64,000 nucleotides of DNA from Algoriphagus resistens (GCF_001442615.1 NZ_LMXN01000018.1:1-64000), one strand, 5' to 3'. Shown: positions 1 through 8,594, counted from the first letter of the stretch. A program made the numbers and translations. Notes: a model not told the origin generated them from the sequence alone.

Positions 1-1
1 C

Positions 2-406
2 CATTGCCTTGCACAGGCAATGGGCGATGTTTCGTTGGGTGCATTTTACAGTATGCTTGAATATAAGTCCAATTGGAACGATAGGGCATTCGTTAAAATC
101 GACCGATGGTTCCCATCAAGCAAAAGCTGTTCAACCTGTGGATGGATAAAACAAGACTTAACCCTTTCCATAAGAGCGTGGGTCTGTGGATCTTGTGGTG
201 AGATTCATGATAGGGATGTCAATGCGGCAAAGGAGAACATCTTAACACAAGGTATAAACGTATTGTCTGGTTGTGGGATACAGTCGGACACAAAACAAAA
301 ACGGGATGAGGCGTTGCCATTGGGCGAGTCTATGATCCCCGAAGCCCAACCCATCGGCTCCGGCCGTGGGTGGGTAATTCACCTAGTAAATCTCGGGCAC
401 TTATAG
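2..406 (+). CDS. tnpB: IS200/IS605-type TnpB, C-terminal part (cut by window edge)
   Basis: C-terminal third of a TnpB, the RNA-guided nuclease of IS200/IS605-type elements. The frame is open from base 2, so the 5' part lies outside the window. Visible are the zinc ribbon, with cysteine pairs CSTCG and CGSCG about 17 residues apart, preceded by the typical block FPSSKSC and followed by HDRDVNAAKENI, which carries the last RuvC acidic residue. After that the protein runs into a poorly conserved tail ending at 406. In this family the 3' end of the gene overlaps the guide omega-RNA and the right end of the element. A short inverted repeat near 369-383 (GGTG and CACC arms) could belong to that end, but this is weak. 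A second, inverted fragment of the same gene type lies at 56532-56739. Confidence 0.85.
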   Translation, partial: HCLAQAMGDVSLGAFYSMLEYKSNWNDRAFVKIDRWFPSSKSCSTCGWIKQDLTLSIRAWVCGSCGEIHDRDVNAAKENILTQGINVLSGCGIQSDTKQKRDEALPLGESMIPEAQPIGSGRGWVIHLVNLGHL

Positions 407-422
407 CACTATGTAGTATCAT

Positions 423-1127
423 TTAACTCAAGGCATCGTGAAAAATTATTCCCAGCGTATGTCTTTCACCTGCAAGAACCTCACTGATTCCATGTTTCAT
501 ATTTACCCGATAATAGCCCTTCGAACCTTTCACAGGACGAAAATTAGTTGTGAAAATCAGCATATCACCTTTTTTTGGTTTTAATACGGTAGCTTTTGAT
601 TGTGCCCGGGGAGTTTGTTGGGTCAATACAAATTCACCTCCTTTGAAATCCTTATCAGGTTGATTTAAAAACAGGACAACTTGTATCGGAAAGTATATAT
701 CCCCATACAAATCTTGATGTAAGGTATTGTACCCGCCTTTACCGTATTTCAATATCAAAACGGTTGCTTTTTCTTGGCCATGTGAATGGCACTGCTCCAG
801 AAGTTGCTGGTGGGTATCCGGAAATATCTTTTCTATTTTTAATGCCTTCATCCAAAGGTTTGCAATAGATGCAAGTTTGGGGTAGACACTTTCTCTGATA
901 CTTTGTATGGGGTCGGGCAATGGATAATTGAAGTATTTGTATTCGCCTAATCCAAATCTGTAACGTTCCATCACTACTGTTTTTCTGTACAATTGATGGG
1001 TGTTGTACCCTCTTATCAGTTCATCGCACTGATCGTTTGTGAGAAGGTTTGGCACTATGGTAAACCCCTTTTCGTGCATTTGCTCAGCTATTTCCAACCA
1101 ATTAAAGGAAGCTATTTTTTCTTTCAT
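423..1127 (-). CDS. 2OG-Fe(II) oxygenase (Oxygenase-NA / PF09859-like)
   Basis: Predicted Fe(II)/2-oxoglutarate-dependent dioxygenase of 234 residues, a normal full length for the family that Pfam describes as a putative AlkB-like nucleic-acid oxygenase. The double-stranded beta-helix signature is visible: iron ligands H137 and D139 in LHQDLYGD, the distal histidine H212 in NMKHGIS, and R222 ten residues later as the likely 2OG carboxylate contact. The ending HTLGIIFHDA is characteristic. It is transcribed convergently with tnpB, with only 16 bases between the stop codons, and has no operon partner. The family assignment comes from recalled motif patterns; the real substrate (alkylated DNA, RNA or other) cannot be read from the sequence. 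Confidence 0.85.
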   Translation of the reverse strand: MKEKIASFNWLEIAEQMHEKGFTIVPNLLTNDQCDELIRGYNTHQLYRKTVVMERYRFGLGEYKYFNYPLPDPIQSIRESVYPKLASIANLWMKALKIEKIFPDTHQQLLEQCHSHGQEKATVLILKYGKGGYNTLHQDLYGDIYFPIQVVLFLNQPDKDFKGGEFVLTQQTPRAQSKATVLKPKKGDMLIFTTNFRPVKGSKGYYRVNMKHGISEVLAGERHTLGIIFHDALS

Positions 1128-1426
1128 TGTATCGTATTTGATAATTCTCCATAAGCTACTATTACTGTCCTGAGCAGGCAGGAGGTGTCCATGGATACTA
1201 TTGCAGTTATATTTTTAATTTTCTTTCCGGCAACTGTATTCCCGGTTCAACTGATGCTGCCTGTGATGAAATCTACGTTGTGTCTGATTTTTTGCATTTC
1301 TGTTTGCGCTGATATGAATACAAAGGTTCACCGGATGACATGAAGATAAAACCCGAAACTTGCTCACTTCATACTGCATTTGCTCGCATCTTTTTGGCTA
1401 GAACTACCATCAACAGAAATGATAGG

Positions 1427-1529
1427 TGTTCGCCTGCGAACAAAACACTGTTCCTTCGGACAGGATAAAAATGTGAAATACTGTTAATTAAGCCTCGCAG
1501 GCTTTTTTTGGCATTGGCACAATCTCTGA
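1427..1529 (+). promoter_or_regulatory. Degenerate enhancer plus -24/-12 promoter module upstream of the GIN gene
   Basis: Four half-sites of the array's palindrome family are packed here: TGTTCG (1427-1432), CGAACA (1437-1442), TGTTCC (1449-1454) and CGGACA (1457-1462). The inner pair is separated by 6 instead of 4 bases. TGGCACAATCTCTGA (1515-1529) follows at about the same centre-to-promoter distance (about 69 bp) as in the other eight modules. It keeps TGGCAC and the G of the -12 element but lacks the T. The expected start site near 1540 gives a leader of about 27 bases to the ATG at 1567. This is a weaker match than the other modules. Confidence 0.5.
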
Positions 1530-1566
1530 AAAAGTACCGGAAGAATATGACTGAATCCAATTTGCT

Positions 1567-2256
1567 ATGAACTTCTCTAAAATCTCCGCCTTTGTCCTTC
1601 TACTTTTCCTGTTGGGCACTACAGCACAGGCACAATCCGAAACCCATACTCCAGGAGCCTTCACCGGGGTGGAATCCAGTGGAAGCTGGAATGTTTACAT
1701 CACTATCGGCTCCAAAGATGAGGTAAGACTGGAGTCCAATGGTTTTGACCTCAGTAAAGTGATCACAGCCGTGAACAACGGTAAGCTGGAAATCAAACTG
1801 GAGAAAGGAAACTACAGAAATGTCAATTTTGATGCTTATGTGACGGTGCGGGAACTGGAAAATATAGGTTCGGGTGGATCTGGCGATATGATCGTAGAAT
1901 CAGCTATTAACTCAGACAGATTGAATATCGGCCAATCCGGAAGCGGAAATTTGAAATTAAAAACCATAAATGTAGGCTCACTCCATGTGGGTATGAGTGG
2001 CTCCGGAAATTTGTTTATAGAAGGCGGGAATGCTGACACTGCCGATATCGGCCAGTCTGGATCAGGAGATTTCAACGGATTGGAAGTAATGGCTAATTCG
2101 GTTAAAATAGGCAAATCTGGATCTGGCGACACTTCCATTGGAGCAAGCGAAAAATTAACTGTGGGCTCTTCTGGCTCCGGAAATGTGTATTACAAAGGCG
2201 ATCCTGACAATAAGAAAATAGCAAGCTCTGGCTCAAGCAAGGTGATTAAGAAGTAG
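1567..2256 (+). CDS. Secreted GIN-domain (DUF2807) beta-helix protein
   Basis: Exported protein of 229 residues of the GIN-domain (DUF2807) family, whose biochemical role is not established. Residues 1-22 form a signal peptide with a likely cut after AQA. The N-terminal part (about 28-100) is a beta-rich domain. From about residue 100 a short motif of the type GxSGSG(D/N) recurs seven times at roughly 18-20-residue intervals, which fits a right-handed beta-helix with Gly-Ser turns. A close paralogue lies at 5099-5794. It is followed after 198 bases by a permease on the same strand, and the regulatory module at 1427-1529 sits directly upstream. A cell-surface or periplasmic role linked to the permeases is inference from position only. 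Confidence 0.85.
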   Translation: MNFSKISAFVLLLFLLGTTAQAQSETHTPGAFTGVESSGSWNVYITIGSKDEVRLESNGFDLSKVITAVNNGKLEIKLEKGNYRNVNFDAYVTVRELENIGSGGSGDMIVESAINSDRLNIGQSGSGNLKLKTINVGSLHVGMSGSGNLFIEGGNADTADIGQSGSGDFNGLEVMANSVKIGKSGSGDTSIGASEKLTVGSSGSGNVYYKGDPDNKKIASSGSSKVIKK

Positions 2257-2318
2257 TAAGAGCCAAGACACTTAGGTGAAAAATAGGACGTGAGGTTTGA
2301 ACTATGCAAACTAATGGA

Positions 2319-2370
2319 AAAAGACTTCGACTTACATGCCTTTGGCAGTCTAAAAGCTCAGGCTGACACA
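2319..2370. repeat. REP-like imperfect hairpin repeat, copy 1
   Basis: This segment resembles 38190-38245: both contain an AAAGACT start, the core CTTTGGCAG and a following imperfect hairpin of the form CAG.CT...AG.CTG. Both lie shortly upstream of a permease. It looks like a dispersed palindromic repeat. The TGGCAG inside it superficially resembles a -24 element but has no upstream palindrome. Confidence 0.4.
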
Positions 2371-2454
2371 ACTTACTAAAGGCTCCATATCAACTTTACA
2401 ATCTTGAGGTTTTACCATCTTCCAATCCTTAATTAATCTTTCAATCCAAACAAT

Positions 2455-4881
2455 ATGCTCAGAAACTACCTTAAAATATTGATCAGAAATACACGGAAAA
2501 ATCCACTCTACATGTTTATCAATGTGTTTGGACTTGCCGTGGGAATGGCCGTGAGCATCCTTATATTCCTTTTTGTACAGCATGAACTGAGCTACGACAC
2601 TTACAACGTCAAATCGGAGAGAATATATAGAATTTCCAGAAGTTGGAGTAATGCCAATGGGGAGGTGAGCTTGCATCTAGGTCATTTGGCTCCACCTTTC
2701 GGGCCATTGATCAAGGCGGACTTTGAAGATCAGGTAGAAGAGGTTGTCAGGTTTTTTAATGCAGGGCTTCTGATTAAATCCGGTGAGAACTCGTTTGTGG
2801 AAGATGAGTTTTTCTTTGCGGATCCAGAAGTGTTTGATGTGTTTTCCTGGAGAATGCTGGAAGGAGATCCGAAAACTAGCCTTATGGAGTCAGATGGAGT
2901 TCTGATCTCTGAGGATATGGCCAGAAAATATTTTGGGGATACAAAGGTCATAGGAAAGGAGTTCTTGGCAGAAGTGGATGGTATGACTATGACGTTCCAG
3001 GTTCGTGGGGTTTTTGAGAATATTCCTGACAACTCGCACATGCACCCGGATTTTATAGCATCTATGAATCCTGTGGTTCAGTTTTATGGTGGGTTGGAGC
3101 CGTTTATGAAGAATTTTGGTTCCAATAATTTTTCTACTTATGTCTTAGTGAAAGAAGGTTATGATTTCAAAGCCTTGGAGTCTCAGTTGCCGGCAATGAT
3201 TGACCGTAATATGGGAGAAGCACAGGCAGGCATCCCGATGTCCAAAACAACAGCTTTAACCCTTTGGCCACTTGAAGATATCCATCTTTATTCCAACCTG
3301 GATTCGGAGATTGAGGCTAACAGTAATATAGACTACGTGTATATTTATCTGGCGGTCGCTCTGTTTATCCTGCTGATTGCCTGCATCAACTTTATGAATT
3401 TATCCACTGCCAGATCATCGATGAGGTCTATGGAAGTCGGCTTGCGCAAAGTGATGGGAGCGGACAAAAGCCGCCTGATCAGGCAGTTTATGGGAGAGTC
3501 GATAATGATGACGATTATTTCCATGATTTTCGCGCTTGTCTTGGTGTATTTATTTTTACCTGTTTTTTCCAATTTTACGGGCAAAGAACTTAGTCTCAAC
3601 TTCCTGCAAAACCCTGAGTATATTTTAGCCTTAATTGGACTGGTGGCAATTGTGGGGTTGATCTCCGGAAGCTATCCTGCCTTGTTTCTTTCTGGTTTTT
3701 CTCCTGCCAAAGTACTAAAAGGGGCTTTCAAAGCGGGGAAAGGCCATGAGAAGTTCAGAGCTGTATTGGTAGTAGGGCAATTTGCGATATCCGTTGTGCT
3801 GATTGTAGCGGTACTTGTGGTAGTAAGGCAATTGGATTTTATGCAAAGCAAGGATCTTGGATTTGAAAAAGAGGACATTGTACTGCTTCCCTCCAGCCCT
3901 TCCATTGAAGAAAATTATTTGATACTCAAGGATAGGTTGGAGAGGCACCAAGGAATCAAATCTGTCAGTATTTCCAGCCGGGCACCATCCGGAAGACTGT
4001 TGGATTCCCAAGGAGGTACTGCGGAAGTCGATGGTGAAATGAGCCAACTCAACGTGCGGGTAGCGGATATCGAAGTCAGTCATAATTTCCTGGACACCTA
4101 TGGAATTCCGATTGTGGCGGGAAGAGACTTTGACTATAATCTGGCAAGTGATTCTACAGAGGCCTTTATTTTGAATGAAGTTGCGGTCAGAGAGATAGGT
4201 TGGGCAAATCCGGAAGAAGCCATCGGTAAAAAATTCCTGTATGGCGGGCGACGTGGTTTTGTGACAGGTGTAATGAAGAATTTTCATTTTGAATCCTTAC
4301 ACCAACCGATTGTGCCTATCGTATTTATGGTTTCCCAAGACAGGAATAACCAGGTTAGCCTGAAGATAGATTCTGAAAACAAGGAACAGACCTTAGCATA
4401 CTTAAAAGAGGAATGGGCCGCTTTAAGACCGGACTTTCCCTTCGAACCGACCTTTGTGGATGAAGGATTCAACAGACAATATGAAGCTGAAGAACGCGTC
4501 AAAGTCATCTTCACCTTTTTCTCTGGATTAGCGGTAATTATATCCATATTGGGCTTATTAGGTTTGACTACCTTCGCTACCCAGCAGCGGACACGCGAAA
4601 TCGGCATAAGAAAAGTGATGGGTGCAGAAACCATGAATATCCTGATTTTGCTGGGTAAGGACTTCATAAAGTTGGTTTTAATTGGATTTCTGATCGCCAT
4701 ACCTATTTCCTGGTTTGGAATGTCCAGTTGGCTAGAGGATTTTGCCTATAAGATCGGAATTAGCTGGACCGTGTTCCTGTGGGCTGGTTTGATAGCAGGA
4801 GCAATCGCCGCGCTCACCGTGATGTCCCAGTCACTAAAAGCGGCCTGGGCAGACCCAGTCAAGAGCATTAAGAGTGAGTGA
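2455..4881 (+). CDS. FtsX/MacB-type ABC transporter permease, paralogue 1
   Basis: Inner-membrane permease of 808 residues with the MacB periplasmic core and FtsX folds duplicated in one chain. Predicted layout: TM1 at about 21-43, ectodomain 1 at about 50-290, TM2-TM4 near 293-316, 348-370 and 390-413, TM5 near 436-458, ectodomain 2 to about 680, then TM6-TM8 near 680-704, 734-753 and 771-793. A cytoplasmic coupling motif follows TM2 (RSMEVGLRKVMGA) and again TM6 (REIGIRKVMGA). In MacB-type systems these segments contact the ATPase and move signals or substrates across the periplasm. No ATPase is encoded nearby. The substrate is unknown. The tail is ADPVKSIKSE. It sits between two GIN proteins and has no module of its own, so it may be read from the promoter at 1515. 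Confidence 0.9.
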   Translation: MLRNYLKILIRNTRKNPLYMFINVFGLAVGMAVSILIFLFVQHELSYDTYNVKSERIYRISRSWSNANGEVSLHLGHLAPPFGPLIKADFEDQVEEVVRFFNAGLLIKSGENSFVEDEFFFADPEVFDVFSWRMLEGDPKTSLMESDGVLISEDMARKYFGDTKVIGKEFLAEVDGMTMTFQVRGVFENIPDNSHMHPDFIASMNPVVQFYGGLEPFMKNFGSNNFSTYVLVKEGYDFKALESQLPAMIDRNMGEAQAGIPMSKTTALTLWPLEDIHLYSNLDSEIEANSNIDYVYIYLAVALFILLIACINFMNLSTARSSMRSMEVGLRKVMGADKSRLIRQFMGESIMMTIISMIFALVLVYLFLPVFSNFTGKELSLNFLQNPEYILALIGLVAIVGLISGSYPALFLSGFSPAKVLKGAFKAGKGHEKFRAVLVVGQFAISVVLIVAVLVVVRQLDFMQSKDLGFEKEDIVLLPSSPSIEENYLILKDRLERHQGIKSVSISSRAPSGRLLDSQGGTAEVDGEMSQLNVRVADIEVSHNFLDTYGIPIVAGRDFDYNLASDSTEAFILNEVAVREIGWANPEEAIGKKFLYGGRRGFVTGVMKNFHFESLHQPIVPIVFMVSQDRNNQVSLKIDSENKEQTLAYLKEEWAALRPDFPFEPTFVDEGFNRQYEAEERVKVIFTFFSGLAVIISILGLLGLTTFATQQRTREIGIRKVMGAETMNILILLGKDFIKLVLIGFLIAIPISWFGMSSWLEDFAYKIGISWTVFLWAGLIAGAIAALTVMSQSLKAAWADPVKSIKSE

Positions 4882-5098
4882 TATTTCAGTATCAAATAGC
4901 AAAATAGTAGAGTCAAGGGCCATGTATTAAAAAAAGGCGAAATTTAGATGTTAGTGCAACCTTGTGATGAATAACTGCATCTAATAATAGGAGGATAGAA
5001 TTTATAGCTTTTTTAAAGCTAGCACTTTACCACCTTTTAACTTTATAACCACTAAATTTTCCGGTTTTAAAATTTCACAATCTTTCAATTACAATACA

Positions 5099-5794
5099 AT
5101 GAAAACCTATTCAAAACTTATCGCGTTTGCAGTCTCTGCTTTGGTGATGGCATCCTGTGTACAGGCACAACAAACAGAAACCAGAACTCCTGGGCATTTT
5201 ACCAAAGTACATTCCGGAGGTAGCTGGGAGGTAATCCTGACTGAAGGAAACAAAGATGAAATAAAAATAGAAGCCAGAGGGGTGAGTATGGACAAAGTCC
5301 GGACCGAGATTGATGGGGATGTATTGAGTTTGGGATTGGTGAAAGGAAATTATAACAACGTGAAGTTGAAGTTCTACGTCACCTACCAAGAACTGGAAGG
5401 AGTAAAATGTTCTGGCTCTGGAACTATGGAGGTGAATTCTCCTGTGCGCTCAGAAGAGTTTTATGCAGCTCTTTCCGGATCAGGCGATATCATGATGGAC
5501 ATGCTTGAGGCGGAAGAGCTTTCTGTTTCTATATCTGGTTCTGCTGACCTTAAGATCAAGGGAGGAGCGATAGATCAGGCTGAAATCAAACAATCCGGCT
5601 CCGGTGATTTTCACGGGGAAAACCTTGCAATCGGTGTTTTGGAAGTAAGCAAGTCAGGTTCTGGTGATACGCATGTAGGTGATCTAGGCAAAGTATCGCT
5701 AAGCGCTTCAGGATCTGGAGACGTGATTTACTCTGGTTCTCCCACTATAGGGGATATTAGAACTTCAGGTTCAAGTAGTTTAAGAAAACGGTGA
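5099..5794 (+). CDS. Secreted GIN-domain (DUF2807) protein, second copy
   Basis: Paralogue of the 1567 gene, 231 residues, with the same order: export signal, beta domain starting TRTPGHFTKV, then repeated SGSGD/SGSAD turns up to the C-terminus. The signal region ends VMASCVQAQ, so C20 could be a lipoprotein cysteine, although signal peptidase I cleavage after VQA is an alternative. The 217-base gap to the permease upstream carries no regulatory palindrome, so co-transcription with it is possible. A strong terminator follows at 5815-5846. Function is not established for the family; proximity to the permease between the two copies is the only context clue. Confidence 0.85.
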   Translation: MKTYSKLIAFAVSALVMASCVQAQQTETRTPGHFTKVHSGGSWEVILTEGNKDEIKIEARGVSMDKVRTEIDGDVLSLGLVKGNYNNVKLKFYVTYQELEGVKCSGSGTMEVNSPVRSEEFYAALSGSGDIMMDMLEAEELSVSISGSADLKIKGGAIDQAEIKQSGSGDFHGENLAIGVLEVSKSGSGDTHVGDLGKVSLSASGSGDVIYSGSPTIGDIRTSGSSSLRKR

Positions 5795-5814
5795 ATCTTA
5801 AAAGCCTATTTTTC

Positions 5815-5846
5815 AATCCCTCAAGCGAAAGTTCGAGGGATTTTTT
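5815..5846 (+). terminator. Rho-independent terminator after the second GIN gene
   Basis: The arms AATCCCTC (5815-5822) and GAGGGATT (5835-5842) form an 8-bp stem. The loop can close further on a GAAA tetraloop, and a run of T follows to 5846. It lies 21 bases after the stop codon at 5794 and plausibly closes the GIN-permease-GIN unit. Confidence 0.8.
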
Positions 5847-5885
5847 CTGAAAGTATTAATGGTTTAAGCAGTGAAATTAAAGTGC

Positions 5886-5990
5886 TAAAAGCCCTAGCTA
5901 TTAAAGCCCAGCTCGACAGAGCTGGGCAATAGAGAAGATAGATTCCGCAAAGGGTGCTTCTACTGTATTACTTTTTATGATGGAATTGGA
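5886..5990. repeat. REP-like palindromic element, copy A
   Basis: A perfect 9-bp stem, GCCCAGCTC (5906-5914) and GAGCTGGGC (5919-5927) with loop GACA, is preceded by GCTATTAAA. It is followed by the conserved trailer TTCCGCAAAGGG and a CTACT...TTTTTA segment. The same layout recurs at 6903-7060, and related but diverged copies lie at 35785-35880 and 63052-63140. The rest of 5991-6226 shows nothing recognisable. Confidence 0.6.
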
Positions 5991-6226
5991 TGCCTGAAAA
6001 CCAGAGTTATCAAAGCCTATCCCATCGGGATGGATGAGCAATCTATAACTTTGGCGCAAGCCACATGACTTGTGCAAGGAGGCTATACAGTCTTAGAACC
6101 GCCCATTTATAATGCTAGTAGAAGTCCAAAGACTTCATATCGAAGGTTTAAGGCGTCAGACTTAAACCAGATTAGTTAGGTTTAAAAAATTTGGAAAATG
6201 CAACTAAATTCAGTTACTTTGAGTTT

Positions 6227-6469
6227 ATGTCTAAGAAGGAAAAACTGATCGTCAGGTTTTTGGGCGTGCAATCAGACTTTCATTATGACGAGATGGTTAA
6301 ACTGCTTGGGTACTTTGGTTTTAAGGAAGTAAAGAAAGGCAAGACCTCTGGTTCGAGGGTGAAATTCGAGAACGATGAAGGGATTCCTGTTATGCTTCAC
6401 AAACCTCATCCAAGCGGAATCATGAAACAATATCAAATGAAACAGGTCAAGGAACTATTGGAGTTATGA
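6227..6469 (+). CDS. hicA: HicA-family toxin (mRNA interferase-like)
   Basis: Protein of 80 residues matching HicA, the small double-stranded-RNA-binding-fold toxin that cuts mRNA and is neutralised by HicB. The start at 6227 (MSKKEKLIV) is preferred over an upstream ATG at 6191, because it gives the usual HicA length and N-terminus. A HicA-like order is visible: FHYDEMVKLLGYFGF, then GSRVKF, then the histidine-rich MLHKPHPSG (H58, H61), and a C-terminal helix. The glycine-serine step is followed by Arg instead of the His of classical GSH-type HicA, so H58 or H61 may be the catalytic residue. The stop overlaps the start of hicB by four bases, a standard translationally coupled pair. Confidence 0.85.
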   Translation: MSKKEKLIVRFLGVQSDFHYDEMVKLLGYFGFKEVKKGKTSGSRVKFENDEGIPVMLHKPHPSGIMKQYQMKQVKELLEL

Positions 6470-6807
6470 AAAATCTGGAATACAAAGGGTATACGGGCAG
6501 CATTGAGTACAGTCCTGAGGATAGTCTGCTCTATGGGAAAGTGTTGGGAATCAGGGGGATTATATCCTACGAAGGAGAGACCGGAAAATATCTTGAAGAG
6601 GATTTTAGAGAGGCCGTAGATGCTTATCTGGCTGATTGTAAGGAAGCGGGGAAATCTCCTGAGAAGCCGTTTAAAGGCAGTTTCAATGTAAGGATACCGG
6701 CTACCTTGCATCAAAGGGCTGCTATATTGGCCATGGAGGCCAAGACCTCCCTGAACAACTTTGTGGCCGAAGCGATCCGATATAGGGTCGACAAAGAACC
6801 TGCCTGA
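6466..6807 (+). CDS. hicB: HicB-family antitoxin
   Basis: Protein of 113 residues pairing with HicA. Residues about 1-65 form the HicB partial RNase-H-like fold (YTGSIEYSPEDSLLYGKV, then GKYLEEDFREAVDAYL). Residues about 75-110 look like a ribbon-helix-helix DNA-binding domain (GSFNVRIPATLHQRAA, then LNNFVAEAIRY), which in this family represses the hicAB promoter. Overlap with hicA is ATGA at 6466-6469. The pair is flanked on both sides by copies of the same REP-like repeat (5886 and 6903), which suggests that hicAB sits in a mobile or recombination-prone slot beside the permease region. Confidence 0.9.
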   Translation: MKNLEYKGYTGSIEYSPEDSLLYGKVLGIRGIISYEGETGKYLEEDFREAVDAYLADCKEAGKSPEKPFKGSFNVRIPATLHQRAAILAMEAKTSLNNFVAEAIRYRVDKEPA

Positions 6808-6902
6808 TTATTTTGTCAAATTCAAAGCAGAATTCATCGATGAAATAGAAAATATCCGTATTTTTTTTCATCTGAATTCTCACTTTTTTGCAGTGGATTT
6901 AA

Positions 6903-7060
6903 AGGGCCGAAAGCCCAAGCTATTAAAGCCCAGCTCGATAGAGCTGGGCAATAGAAAAGACAAAAACTCGCCATAAGCTCTGAAAGAGCGGAATCCGACG
7001 TACGCATGTTTCTTTAACCACAAATATTCCGCAAAGGGCTCGGCTACTATTTTTAATGAT
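6903..7060. repeat. REP-like palindromic element, copy B
   Basis: Stem GCCCAGCTC (6928-6936) and GAGCTGGGC (6941-6949), loop GATA. It is followed by CTCTGAAAGAGCG near 6978 and TTCCGCAAAGGG near 7028, matching copy A. The remaining part of the gap up to the cydA start at 7254 holds no clear promoter consensus or other gene. Confidence 0.6.
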
Positions 7061-7253
7061 GAATGCCGAGTATTCAAAGTTGAATAATGAGATGACAGTT
7101 GACACTAGGGAATAGGCTGAATCTTGAGGTAAATTTCATGAAATTAACTTCCAATTTGACGAACTAATCCGGTCGTAATTGCGTCATTGACTAGAGAACC
7201 TTAACAGTTTTTCATGGAAGTTTTTCCTTCAAAAACCAATTGCTTGTAGTCCT

Positions 7254-8585
7254 ATGGATGATCTTTTTGCCGCCAGATCCCAAATGGCCCTTTCGCTGGG
7301 ATTTCACATTATTTTTGCCTGCATAGGGATGGTGATGCCTTTTTTCATGGCGACCTCACATTTCAAATTTCTTAAGACAAAAGATCCTGTTTATAAGGAT
7401 CTCACTAAAGCCTGGAGCAAGGGCGTGGCAATTTTCTTTGCCACGGGTGCCGTGTCAGGTACCATGCTTTCCTTTGAATTGGGTTTGCTTTGGCCAGAGT
7501 TTATGCTTCATGCCGGCCCTATATTCGGAATGCCTTTTTCCCTGGAAGGAACGGCATTTTTTATTGAAGCGATTGCGCTGGGATTTTTCCTGTATGGCTG
7601 GGGTAAATTTAACCCTTGGTTTCACTGGTTTACAGGTGTAATTGTGGGAATCAGCGGCTTGGCCTCAGGGATTTTGGTAGTGGCGGCAAATGGTTGGATG
7701 AACAGTCCAAGTGGTTTTGATTATGTGAATGGGGAATTCCTCAATATTGATCCTATCGCGGCCATGTTTAACGATGCATGGTTTACCCAATCGCTACACA
7801 TGACATTGGCTGCTTTTGCGGCGACAGGATTTGCTGTGGCGGGAATCCACGCTTATTTATTAATGAAAGGAGAGAATAAGACCTTTCACAAGAAAGCATT
7901 TACCATCGCCATAGTTTTTGGAGCCATTGCTGCAGTCCTTCAGCCTATTTCAGGGGATATTTCTGCAAAAGATATTGCAATTCGGCAGCCTGCGAAATTG
8001 GCGGCCATGGAAGCGCATTACCATACTGAACAGAGCGCGGATTTGATCATCGGAGGAATTCCCGATGAGGAAGCCAAGGAGGTGAATTATGCCCTTCGTA
8101 TTCCCGGAGCCCTGAGCTTTCTGGCGCATGGGGATTTTGATGCTGAGGTGAAAGGCTTGGATCAGTTTGCTGAGGAGCATCATCCTCCGGTTACGGTCAC
8201 GCACTTTGCCTTTCAGATTATGGTAGGCTTGGGAATGATTCTGGTTGGCTTGAGTTTGCTGTATTTCATTTCCAGTTGGAAAAAGAAAAGCTGGCAGGCT
8301 CAGCCCTGGTTTTTATGGCTTTTCGCTTTAGCTACCCCCTTGGGATTTATAGCCCTGGAAGCTGGATGGACGGTGACTGAGGTGGGAAGGCAGCCTTGGA
8401 TCATCTATGAGATCATGCTGACCAAAGATGCGGTGACACCTATGCCGGGTATCCGATATTCCTTCTACATCTTTACAGCGATTTATCTTTCCCTTTCTGC
8501 AATTGTTGGCTTCTTGCTCGTGCGGCAGATTAAGGCAGTTTCTCAAAAGCCACCCTTGAAACACAGTACATCCGCCGACTCTTAA
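7254..8585 (+). CDS. cydA: Cytochrome bd-type quinol oxidase subunit I
   Basis: Subunit I of the cytochrome bd oxidase, which oxidises quinol and reduces oxygen to water in the inner membrane. It has 443 residues with about nine hydrophobic segments. Visible landmarks are the N-terminus MDDLFAARSQMALSLGFH with the haem b595 ligand H18, the acidic pair E98/E105 in LEGTAFFIEA, H182 in SLHMTL as the haem b558 ligand, and GRQPWIIYE near residue 377. The quinol loop is short, as in Geobacillus or cyanide-insensitive (CioA) types rather than the long-loop E. coli form. The ATG fits the family N-terminus exactly. It lies 9 bases upstream of cydB. No enhancer module is present, so it is likely independent of the permease regulon. 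Confidence 0.95.
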   Translation: MDDLFAARSQMALSLGFHIIFACIGMVMPFFMATSHFKFLKTKDPVYKDLTKAWSKGVAIFFATGAVSGTMLSFELGLLWPEFMLHAGPIFGMPFSLEGTAFFIEAIALGFFLYGWGKFNPWFHWFTGVIVGISGLASGILVVAANGWMNSPSGFDYVNGEFLNIDPIAAMFNDAWFTQSLHMTLAAFAATGFAVAGIHAYLLMKGENKTFHKKAFTIAIVFGAIAAVLQPISGDISAKDIAIRQPAKLAAMEAHYHTEQSADLIIGGIPDEEAKEVNYALRIPGALSFLAHGDFDAEVKGLDQFAEEHHPPVTVTHFAFQIMVGLGMILVGLSLLYFISSWKKKSWQAQPWFLWLFALATPLGFIALEAGWTVTEVGRQPWIIYEIMLTKDAVTPMPGIRYSFYIFTAIYLSLSAIVGFLLVRQIKAVSQKPPLKHSTSADS

Positions 8586-8594
8586 CCTGATCTT

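Noticed and set aside
1369-1560. 63-codon minus-strand frame before the GIN gene
   Set aside because: Overlaps the regulatory half-sites and promoter-like element, has poor composition and no family resemblance.
1838-2245. Regular SGSG-coding DNA as a minisatellite
   Set aside because: The period is at protein level (beta-helix turns of about 18-20 residues); the DNA between the turns is not repeated.
2343-2357. TGGCAGTCTAAAAGC, resembling a -24/-12 promoter with GC at -12, before the 2455 permease
   Set aside because: No palindrome lies about 75 bp upstream, and the sequence belongs to a hairpin repeat shared with 38190-38245, where the same TGGCAG is part of a stem.
3715-4287. 190-codon minus-strand frame inside the first permease
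   Set aside because: Antisense shadow of a well-supported gene, without a recognisable domain or promoter.
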